From UBA1189 sp045612065 (GTDB taxonomy: Bacteria; Bacteroidota; Bacteroidia; Bacteroidales; Bacteroidaceae), in assembly GCA_045612065.1 (NCBI GenBank), contig JAZKYH010000057.1:1-64000 (forward strand): 64,000 nt of DNA. The letters are read 5' to 3'. The translations under genes and the position numbers were made by a program. Below the pieces are notes generated by a model that was not told the DNA's origin, did not search any database, and was given only the letters and a program-made list of their open reading frames with translations. Below are positions 41,085-47,659 of the stretch, piece by piece. Positions within the stretch are counted from its first letter, which is position 1. Every line of letters begins with the position of its first letter.

Positions 41085-42293
41085 TCAATATAGTAGGTCT
41101 CTCATCACGGCATCGCTGATGAAGATGCTCTCGGGTGTGAGATACAGACGGTTGTCTTCGAGTATTAGCTGTCCCCTTTCAAGGTAGGGTGCCGCACAGC
41201 GTAGGCAGTGCGTGTGATAGTGTTCGCCAAAATCGGTTTTGAGTTGGCTAAGGTTAATGCCGCGTGCTGTGCGCAGCTCGGTGATGATGCGCTCGTCATA
41301 CCGCTCGTCAGTGGTGAGGTGCTCCACTTCGTGGGGGACATCCTCACCTTGTGGCGTGGCAATATAGTCAGTCAGGTTGCTGAGGTTCCAGCGGCGGTTG
41401 CTCCCATCATAAGAATGTGCTCCGGGGCCTATACCTATATACTTTATCCCTTGCCAGTAACTGCTGTTGTGGCGTGAGTGGTAGCCGGGGAGGGCAAAGT
41501 TGGATATCTCGTAGTGCTCGTAGCCGGCAGTGAGGAGTTTTTCTCTTAGGAGTTCAAACGAGCGTACACTCTGCTCCTCGTCGATGGGTGCTACGAGACC
41601 TTGTTCCTGCATACGCCACAAGCGTGTTCCCTCTTCGTAGGTGAGGTGGTAGGCCGATATGTGCTTCACGCCAAGCGCGATGGCTTGGTCGAGGCTGTAT
41701 GTCCAGTCGTCGAGCGTTTCGCCGGGAAGTCCGTAGATGAGGTCGATGCTGATATTAGTGAGCCCTGCTTGCTGTAGAAGGCGTACTGCATCGATGGCTT
41801 CTTGTGCAGTATGTCGACGCCCTACGAGACGTAAGGTGCGATCATGGAAGGATTGGATGCCGAGGCTTATGCGGTTGATGGGCAGTGTGCGCAGCCCCTG
41901 CACATATTCCTCAGTGAGATCATCGGGGTTGGCTTCCAAAGTAGCCTCCCCTAACCCCTCCCAAGGAGGGGTAACTGTGAACGGTGGATTCTTCCAGTTC
42001 GCCTCGGAGATATTTAAGCCTTCAGATAGATCGGAGTCACCCCTCCTTGGGAGGGGTAAGGGGGAGGCCTCCAATATCTTTCTCAGCTCCTCGATGGTGA
42101 GTGTCGAGGGGGTGCCACCTCCGAAGTAGATGGTCCTGATGGGTTCGCCTTGTAGTTCGTGTAGACGTAGCCGTAACTCACGGCATACCATTTCGACATA
42201 TGCCTCGTGATGGGCGAGTAGGGTAGTAGAGTAGAAGTCGCAGTAGGCGCATCTACTTTGGCAGAAAGGGACGTGAATGTATACTCCTGCCAT
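41085..42293 (-). CDS. hemW: HemW-like radical SAM protein with inserted palindromic element
   Basis: A 402-residue protein of the HemN/HemW family, assigned as the heme-trafficking HemW type because of its length and start. The radical SAM cluster motif C-Q-S-R-C-A-Y-C is at residues 11-18 and is followed by DFYS. TIYFGGGTPSTL (about 54-65), ITLEANP-equivalent ATLEANPDDLT, and RISLGIQSFHD follow. The start at 42293 (MAGVYIHVPFC) is chosen because the upstream 48 residues of the longer frame have no homology. Its ATG overlaps the stop of the upstream channel gene (TAATG). Between KILEA and ATLEANP the usual linker of about 10-15 residues is replaced by about 40 residues encoded by the 125-bp inverted-repeat element at 41944-42068. 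The frame is kept. Confidence 0.92.
   Translation of the reverse strand: MAGVYIHVPFCQSRCAYCDFYSTTLLAHHEAYVEMVCRELRLRLHELQGEPIRTIYFGGGTPSTLTIEELRKILEASPLPLPRRGDSDLSEGLNISEANWKNPPFTVTPPWEGLGEATLEANPDDLTEEYVQGLRTLPINRISLGIQSFHDRTLRLVGRRHTAQEAIDAVRLLQQAGLTNISIDLIYGLPGETLDDWTYSLDQAIALGVKHISAYHLTYEEGTRLWRMQEQGLVAPIDEEQSVRSFELLREKLLTAGYEHYEISNFALPGYHSRHNSSYWQGIKYIGIGPGAHSYDGSNRRWNLSNLTDYIATPQGEDVPHEVEHLTTDERYDERIITELRTARGINLSQLKTDFGEHYHTHCLRCAAPYLERGQLILEDNRLYLTPESIFISDAVMRDLLY
41944..42068. repeat. GC-rich inverted-repeat element inside hemW
   Basis: The left arm 41944-41972 and right arm 42039-42068 are inverted copies of about 30 bp, differing by one inserted base and one change. Each arm holds the inner palindrome CCCCTCC-CAA-GGAGGGG or its complement. 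The centre (about 66 bp) is not repetitive. It is translated as part of HemW without a stop. A degenerate relative occurs at 45681-45770. Confidence 0.85.
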
Positions 42294-42925
42294 TACTTCT
42301 GGTGGTGTCTCTCTTCGCCTTTCAGCGTGGGCAAGCTGATGTGAAACTTCACAGCCAATACACGAGTGAGGAATACGCAGATACCGCATGTGATCTGTGT
42401 GACAAGGGATTCGCACCCAAGTCTTCCACAAATCCAATAGGCAAATCCTCCCATGACACAGGCCATAGCGTAAATGTCCTTACGGAAGATAAGAGGTATC
42501 TCGTTGATGAATACATCACGCAGTACACCGCCGGCAGCACCTGTGAATGTACCCATGATGGTAGCTACCCAAAGAGGGAATCCTGCATCAAGGGTCTTCT
42601 GTATACCTACTACAGCGAAAAGTGCAAGACCGATAGCGTCGAAGATAAAGAATGTGTTATCCATTCTTACCAAATACTTGCTGAACACTATTACCCAGAT
42701 TAGTGCCAAAGCGGTGATGACGAGGTAGATGGGATTGCTCATCCAGAAAGGAGTGACATCGAGCAGTACGTCACGGATGGTACCACCACCGATAGCTGTA
42801 ACGAGGCCTACAACGAATGCTCCAAAGAGGTCGAATTGCTTAGCTGAAGCCAAACGAATACCACTAATAGCAAAGGCAAATGTGCCGATGAACTCAATAA
42901 TGTCAACAAATGAAATCTGCATCAT
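42293..42925 (-). CDS. TRIC/YadS-type (UPF0126) membrane channel protein
   Basis: A membrane protein of about 210 residues, two repeats of three helices each. The repeat signatures are FAFAISGIRLASAKQFDLFGA (early) and GGGTIRDVLL (about residues 47-56), recurring as GLALFAVVGIQKTLDAGF and GGVLRDVFINEIPLIFRKDIY. The family is related to trimeric intracellular cation channels, possibly K+ conducting; bacterial function is uncertain. The start at 42925 (or the adjacent Met at 42922) is preferred because the longer ORF start at 42967 lies within the -7 box. Its stop overlaps the hemW start. Confidence 0.9.
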   Translation of the reverse strand: MMQISFVDIIEFIGTFAFAISGIRLASAKQFDLFGAFVVGLVTAIGGGTIRDVLLDVTPFWMSNPIYLVITALALIWVIVFSKYLVRMDNTFFIFDAIGLALFAVVGIQKTLDAGFPLWVATIMGTFTGAAGGVLRDVFINEIPLIFRKDIYAMACVMGGFAYWICGRLGCESLVTQITCGICVFLTRVLAVKFHISLPTLKGEERHHQK

Positions 42926-42964
42926 ATTTATGGTTGTTATATTCTCTTCACTTATGATTGGCCG

Positions 42965-42972
42965 CAAAAGTA
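42965..42972 (-). promoter_or_regulatory. Promoter -7 box of the TRIC/YadS-type gene
   Basis: Reads TACTTTTG on the minus strand, matching TAnnTTTG. A TTTC-like -33 lies about 19 bp upstream (42992-42995). It overlaps the ATG of the longer reading frame, arguing for the later start. Confidence 0.55.
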
Positions 42973-43210
42973 ATGATTTATTTGAAAAGGTGAAAGAGAC
43001 TCTATGGTAAAAACAAATTGTAGGCTTAATTATTCCTCAATAAAACGAAGTGAACTTGGCGTTTCTCTTGATTTGACTTCATCTCCTTCCTTTTCGTTCT
43101 CAAAAAGAGCTCAAGAAACTTGGCTCTTGATTCTTTACTCATATGCTAGTTGTGCTAGTTTAATCAATGCTTACGCATTGCGTTTAATTAGGCTGCGATT
43201 GGGAAAAACT

Positions 43211-43241
43211 CAAAGCAAGTTTTGGCTTTTCGCTTGCTTTG
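43211..43241. promoter_or_regulatory. Inverted repeat flanking the metA -33 box (operator candidate)
   Basis: CAAAGCAAG (43211-43219) and CTTGCTTTG (43233-43241) are a perfect 9-bp inverted repeat spaced by 13 bp. The -33 TTTG (43221-43224) lies between them. The position suits a dimeric repressor of metA. Confidence 0.5.
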
Positions 43242-43252
43242 CACTATTTTTG
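43221..43252 (+). promoter_or_regulatory. Promoter of metA
   Basis: TTTG (43221-43224), 20 bp, TATTTTTG (43245-43252): a perfect Bacteroidota promoter, 24 bp before the ATG. The transcript leader is too short for a riboswitch. Confidence 0.85.
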
Positions 43253-43276
43253 CAACTTGTATAAAAGGATTACATT

Positions 43277-44194
43277 ATGCCATTGACATTGCCCGATAGG
43301 TTGCCTGCCATAGAGTTGCTCAAACAGGAGAATATATTTGTTATGGATGCTACGCGTGCGACATCGCAAGATATCCGTCCTTTGCGTATAGCAGTGCTCA
43401 ATCTTATGCCGCTCAAGATTACCACAGAAACAGATCTTGTGCGCCTACTTTCTAACTCTCCTTTGCAGATAGAGCTGAGCTTCATGAAGGTGAAGAGCCA
43501 TACCTCGAAAAATACTCCAATAGAGCACATGCAAGCTTTTTATACTGATTTTGAGGAGATGCGCCATCATAAGTACGATGGTTTCATCATAACTGGTGCT
43601 CCTGTTGAACACATGGACTTCGAAGAAGTAAGCTATTGGGAGGAGATGACCGATATTTTTGAATGGGCACGTCACAATGTTACCTCTACGCTCTACATCT
43701 GCTGGGCAGCGCAAGCTGGTCTTTATCACTATTATGGCATACCTAAGTATCCGTTGGACAAGAAGATGTTTGGTATCTTCAAACATCATGTCAACAATCC
43801 TGAGTTGCCCATATTCCGTGGTTTTGATGACGAGTTCTCCATTCCCCACAGTCGTCATACCGAGGTACGCCGCGAAGACATTGAGCGCTGTCCCGAGTTG
43901 GATATCCTTGCCGAGAGTGAGGAGAGTGGCGTGTCGGTGGTGATGGCTCGCGGAGGTCGTGAGATATTCCTCACGGGGCACTCTGAATACTCTCCGTTGA
44001 CACTCGACACTGAGTATAAACGCGATCTTGGCAAGGGGCTCCCTATTGATATGCCCAAGCATTATTATCGCAATGATGATCCATCACAGTCTCCTGTGGT
44101 GACGTGGCGTAGTCATGCCAATCTGCTTTTCAATAATTGGCTCAATTACTACGTATATCAGGCAACACCCTATAGGTTGGAGGACATACAGTAG
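43277..44194 (+). CDS. metA: Homoserine O-acetyltransferase (MetA type)
   Basis: A 305-residue MetA-family enzyme activating homoserine in methionine synthesis. The acyl-enzyme Cys is C142 in YICWAAQAG, and the family block GHSEYSPLTLDTEY (about residues 235-248) carries the catalytic His-Glu. Residue 111 is Glu (ITGAPVEHMDFEEV). In this family Glu111 correlates with acetyl-CoA use and Gly111 with succinyl-CoA, so acetylation is predicted despite the usual succinyltransferase name. It has its own promoter with a flanking inverted repeat. The U32 peptidase gene follows after 23 bp. Confidence 0.94.
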   Translation: MPLTLPDRLPAIELLKQENIFVMDATRATSQDIRPLRIAVLNLMPLKITTETDLVRLLSNSPLQIELSFMKVKSHTSKNTPIEHMQAFYTDFEEMRHHKYDGFIITGAPVEHMDFEEVSYWEEMTDIFEWARHNVTSTLYICWAAQAGLYHYYGIPKYPLDKKMFGIFKHHVNNPELPIFRGFDDEFSIPHSRHTEVRREDIERCPELDILAESEESGVSVVMARGGREIFLTGHSEYSPLTLDTEYKRDLGKGLPIDMPKHYYRNDDPSQSPVVTWRSHANLLFNNWLNYYVYQATPYRLEDIQ

Positions 44195-44217
44195 AATTTT
44201 ACAATTTATAAGTGATA

Positions 44218-46044
44218 ATGAGGTCCTCTACCATTGAACTCCTTGCACCGGCCAAGAACCTTGAGTGTGGCATCGAGGCTATCAAGCATGGTGCCGATGC
44301 CGTCTACATTGGTGCGCCTAAGTATGGTGCTCGTGCTGCAGCGGGAAACTCTCTCGACGATTTGCGTCAGTTGGCTGAGTATGCCCATCAGTTTGGTGCC
44401 AAAGTGTATGTGACGCTCAATACCATTATCTACGACGACGAACTGGCCGAGGTAGAAAGCCTCGTGTGGGAACTCTATCATATGGGCATCGATGCCCTTA
44501 TCGTGCAGGATATGGCACTGCTCACGATGAAGCTGCCTCCCATAGAACTGCATGCCAGTACGCAGACCGACAATCGCACTCCCGAGAAGGTTCAATTTCT
44601 TTATGAGAACGGATTCTCTCAAGTGGTGCTTGCCCGCGAACTCTCGCTTCAGGATATAGAGGCTATTCATCGTGCTTGTCCTGTTGCTCTCGAGGCTTTT
44701 GTTCATGGTGCGCTCTGTGTGAGCTATAGTGGTCAGTGTTATGCTTCGCAAGCCTGCTTCGGCCGTAGTGCCAACCGTGGAGAGTGCGCCCAGTTCTGCC
44801 GCCTTCCTTTTGATTTAGTGGATGCCGATGGTCGCGTCATCGAGCGTAATCGCCATCTGCTTTCGTTAAAAGATATGAACCGCAGTGCTCACCTTGAGGC
44901 AATGATGGATGCTGGCGTGCGCTCGTTCAAGATTGAGGGTCGCCTAAAGGATGTTACCTATGTCAAGAATGTTACTGCCTATTACCGTCAAGCAATCGAT
45001 GCTGTGCTTGCTCGTAGGCCAGAGTATGAACGCTCGTCGTACGGGGTAAGTAGTTATACTTTTACACCTCAGCTCGATAAGAGTTTCAATCGAGGCTTTA
45101 CTGACTATTTTCTCACGGGTGAACGTACTGAGGTATACTCTTTTTCTACTCCCAAGGCCATCGGTGAGCCTGTCGGACAGGTCAAGGAGATTGGACGTGG
45201 ATACATCGCCGTGTCGTCTGTCAAAGCGTTCCATAATGGTGATGGAATCTGCTTTATCGATGATCAGGGGCAATTGCAAGGGTTTCGTGTAAATAGGGTA
45301 GAGGGTACGCGACTTTATCCTAAAGAGATGCCGCGCAATTTACGTACTCGTACACCGCTTTTTCGCAATTTTGATCAAGAGTTCGAGCGGCTTCTTTCTC
45401 GCCCCTCAGCCGAACGTCGTATACCTGTCGATATTGTTTTAAGCGACATAACCACAGGATTTTCGATCAAGTTTACTGATGGACAAGGGTACAGCACTAC
45501 AGTCGACTTTGCCCGCGATAAAGAACTGGCTCGTACCGAGCAGCGTGCAGGCATCGAGGCGCAGCTCTCCAAACTGGGTGGTACCATTTTTGTTGCCAAT
45601 AAGGTGGATGTAGAGTTTACCGACAATTGGTTTATTCCTTCTTCGGTATTGGCCGACATGCGTCGCGCAGTAGTAGAGAAGGCCTCTTCGTCCGCCCTCC
45701 TCAGAAGAGAGGAAGCTCGTAGAAATCGTTGTTATATGTCCTCCTTGGGAAGGGTTAGAGGTCCCCTCACTTACCTTGCCAACGTGGCCAACCATCGTGC
45801 GGAAGAGTTTTATCATGCTCGTGGTGCTGAAGAGGTGGCTCCTGCCTACGAGCTGAATGCACCTCGCAGAGCTACACTGATGTTTTGTCGTCATTGTTTG
45901 CGCTATGCTATGGGGTGGTGTCCTCATCGTGGAGGCAAGCCATCGCCCTATCGTGAACCTTACAGTCTGGTTTCTGCCGATGGCAAGCGGTTTGTGCTTG
46001 CCTTTGACTGCAAGCAATGTATCATGATGGTCAAGGAAAAATGA
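44218..46044 (+). CDS. U32 family peptidase / RNA-hydroxylation-type protein
   Basis: A protein of about 608 residues. The N-terminal U32 domain has LLAPAKNLECGIEAIKHGADAVYIG (about residues 8-32) and FVHGALCVSYSGQCYAS (about 161-177), followed by the cysteine pattern ANRGECAQFCRLP. A DUF3656-like middle region follows. The C-terminal tail has paired cysteines (CRHCLRYAMGWC and CKQC), probably a metal site. U32 proteins are annotated as collagenase-like peptidases, but relatives work in tRNA or rRNA hydroxylation. The ATG at 44218 is chosen over a GTG at 44212. Within it, 45681-45770 encodes a stretch derived from a degenerate inverted-repeat element, before LTYLANVAN. Confidence 0.9.
   Translation: MRSSTIELLAPAKNLECGIEAIKHGADAVYIGAPKYGARAAAGNSLDDLRQLAEYAHQFGAKVYVTLNTIIYDDELAEVESLVWELYHMGIDALIVQDMALLTMKLPPIELHASTQTDNRTPEKVQFLYENGFSQVVLARELSLQDIEAIHRACPVALEAFVHGALCVSYSGQCYASQACFGRSANRGECAQFCRLPFDLVDADGRVIERNRHLLSLKDMNRSAHLEAMMDAGVRSFKIEGRLKDVTYVKNVTAYYRQAIDAVLARRPEYERSSYGVSSYTFTPQLDKSFNRGFTDYFLTGERTEVYSFSTPKAIGEPVGQVKEIGRGYIAVSSVKAFHNGDGICFIDDQGQLQGFRVNRVEGTRLYPKEMPRNLRTRTPLFRNFDQEFERLLSRPSAERRIPVDIVLSDITTGFSIKFTDGQGYSTTVDFARDKELARTEQRAGIEAQLSKLGGTIFVANKVDVEFTDNWFIPSSVLADMRRAVVEKASSSALLRREEARRNRCYMSSLGRVRGPLTYLANVANHRAEEFYHARGAEEVAPAYELNAPRRATLMFCRHCLRYAMGWCPHRGGKPSPYREPYSLVSADGKRFVLAFDCKQCIMMVKEK
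45681..45770. repeat. Degenerate copy of the hemW-type element inside the U32 gene
   Basis: CCTCCTTGGGAAGGGTTAGAGG (about 45740-45761, given here as CCTCCTTGGGAA + GGGTTAGAGG) matches the minus-strand hemW arm at 20 of 22 positions. The left part, GGCCTCTTCG...CCCTCCTCAGAAGAGAGG, matches the other arm more loosely. The two halves are read in different relative frames from hemW, and the gene stays open. Confidence 0.6.
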
Positions 46045-46064
46045 TAAAGAAATAATGTGTAAAA

Positions 46065-46100
46065 CGACAACACCCCGAAGTAATCTTCGGGGTGTTGTCG
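46065..46100. terminator. Bidirectional terminator between the U32 and sulfatase genes
   Basis: A 16-bp perfect stem (CGACAACACCCCGAAG, 46065-46080, with its complement 46085-46100) and a TAAT loop. It sits between convergent genes. There is no long T-run, but the stem is strong. Confidence 0.8.
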
Positions 46101-46116
46101 TGGTTGTGCCTTTAGT

Positions 46117-47634
46117 CTATTGTGGCAATGTCACTCTGAACATATCACTATTCGTGTGTTCGCGTAGGAGTATAGCCTTCATTTCAGCTACTACGTCGGG
46201 ATGTTGTGCTGCGAGGTTGTTATCTTCGTGCAGGTCGGTGGCAAGGTCATAGAGTTGGCAATTGCCGTTCTGTACTACGAGCTTCCAATTATCCATGCGC
46301 AGTGCCATCATATTAGTCTCGTGGAATTCCCAATAGAGGAAGTCGTGCTTCTTCTGCTCACCCTCTCCCAACAAGGTGGGGGCAAAGGAGAGGCCATCAA
46401 AGTAGTCGTTCTCCAATCGGGGATTGGTGTAGCGCTCCACGTAGTTGTCAATGCCCGCTATTTCGCAGAAGGTAGGCATGAGGTCGTAGAAGGCCAACTG
46501 ATGATCATTGACTACTCCTGCCTCAATCTGTCCAGGCCACCATGCGATGAAGGGCACGCGGATACCTCCCTCAGTTGTAGAGCGCTTGGTGCCGCGCAGC
46601 AACTTCTCGGTGTTGAAGTAGTCAGGGTCGGCACCTCCCTCTGTGTGGGGACCATTGTCGCTGGTGAAGATGACCAGCGTGTTCTTATCCAACCCTTTTC
46701 GTCGCAAGAGGTCGAGTACCTCGCCCACATGTTTGTCGAGGCGGGTTACCATTGCTGCAAACTGCTGGTGCCCCACATCTGTGGGGTTGTAGCGTGAGGC
46801 TGCATCACCGCCATAGGTCTTCTCCACGCAGAAGGCTCCTTGATAAGCCTTGAAGATAGAGTCCTCGGGCTGTGCCAACTCGGCATGAGGCAGTGTGTAG
46901 GTGAGTACCCCGAAGAAGGGCTTGTCGGGTGTCTGTTCGTCAATCCATGCCATGGCATGCTGGTGTATGAGGTCGGCCGAGTAGTCGCGGCGATTCTTAT
47001 AGTCGGCACCATGCATGGCATAGTTGATGTTGTTCTCCAATACCTCACGGCGTACCTCGGTGTCACCTGTTTCTCTGTCATATGCGTTCAGGAAGTTGGG
47101 GTAGTAAAGGTGAGCCTGGAACTGGCAGATGAAACCATAGAATCTGTCAACACCACGTTTGTCGGGAGTTGATATTGAGCCTTCATAGCCGCCTGCCCAT
47201 TTGCCAAACATGCCTGTAGCATACCCGTTGTCTTTCATAATCTCGGGTATTATCACGTGAGCAGTATCGTATGGTTCTTGGCCTACCACTTTATAATCGG
47301 CATTGTTGCCATAGTACACGGTGCCCGAATTGGGCCAGTATTCCTTATTTCCACGCACCTTGGTGTGTCCGGTGTGCTGGCCTGTCATGAACGAAGCGCG
47401 TGAGGGAGCGCTTACTGGGCTGCCTGCATAGGCTTGAGTGAATCGCATGCCCTCGGCAGCCATACGGTCGAGGTTAGGTGTGCTGATGTATTCCTGTCCG
47501 TAGCATCCCACGTCGGCATAGCCAAGGTCATCGCACATGATGTAGATGATGTTGGGACGTTGTGCCTGCTGTGCTTGCATGCCTGGTGCTACCATGAGTC
47601 CGCAGCCAAGGAGAAGCCATTGTTTGTTGTCCAT
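46117..47634 (-). CDS. Exported S-type sulfatase (arylsulfatase family)
   Basis: A 505-residue sulfatase. After an N-terminal signal (about residues 1-22, ending MQAQ), the metal ligands IMCDDLGYADVG (Asp35, Asp36) follow. The formylglycine motif is S75-A-P-S-R79, the serine form that needs an anaerobic radical-SAM maturase (anSME), and no such gene is in the window. IFTSDNGPHTEGG (about 323-335) and TKRSTTEGGIRVPFI are further family blocks. It would remove sulfate from glycans or other sulfate esters; the substrate is unknown. It lies 25 bp after a secreted modular protein gene on the same strand, probably one operon. Confidence 0.93.
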   Translation of the reverse strand: MDNKQWLLLGCGLMVAPGMQAQQAQRPNIIYIMCDDLGYADVGCYGQEYISTPNLDRMAAEGMRFTQAYAGSPVSAPSRASFMTGQHTGHTKVRGNKEYWPNSGTVYYGNNADYKVVGQEPYDTAHVIIPEIMKDNGYATGMFGKWAGGYEGSISTPDKRGVDRFYGFICQFQAHLYYPNFLNAYDRETGDTEVRREVLENNINYAMHGADYKNRRDYSADLIHQHAMAWIDEQTPDKPFFGVLTYTLPHAELAQPEDSIFKAYQGAFCVEKTYGGDAASRYNPTDVGHQQFAAMVTRLDKHVGEVLDLLRRKGLDKNTLVIFTSDNGPHTEGGADPDYFNTEKLLRGTKRSTTEGGIRVPFIAWWPGQIEAGVVNDHQLAFYDLMPTFCEIAGIDNYVERYTNPRLENDYFDGLSFAPTLLGEGEQKKHDFLYWEFHETNMMALRMDNWKLVVQNGNCQLYDLATDLHEDNNLAAQHPDVVAEMKAILLREHTNSDMFRVTLPQ

Positions 47635-47659
47635 AGTGTACGAATATATATAGGTGTTA

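Larger units (their letters stand above)
42926..43276. other. Divergent intergenic region between the channel gene and metA
   Basis: No gene was seen in about 350 bp. It holds the channel-gene promoter (42965-42972, minus) and the metA promoter with its flanking inverted repeat. It also holds two hairpins: AAGAGC-T-CAAG / CTTG-GCTCTT near 43106-43129, and CAATGC-TTAC-GCATTG near 43166-43181. No riboswitch could be recognised. Confidence 0.5.

Noticed and set aside
41944..42068. Frameshift or assembly error in hemW
   Set aside because: The frame is open through the insert and both flanks are in frame with good family matches, so an inserted element explains it better.
42965..43276. Possible SAM riboswitch upstream of metA
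   Set aside because: The perfect promoter at 43221-43252 leaves only about 17-20 nt of leader, too short for an aptamer.
46350..46395. Third copy of the GC-rich palindromic element in the sulfatase gene
   Set aside because: The short CCTCTCCC/GGAGAGG similarity falls in a native family block (PTLLGEGEQKKHD), so it is probably chance.
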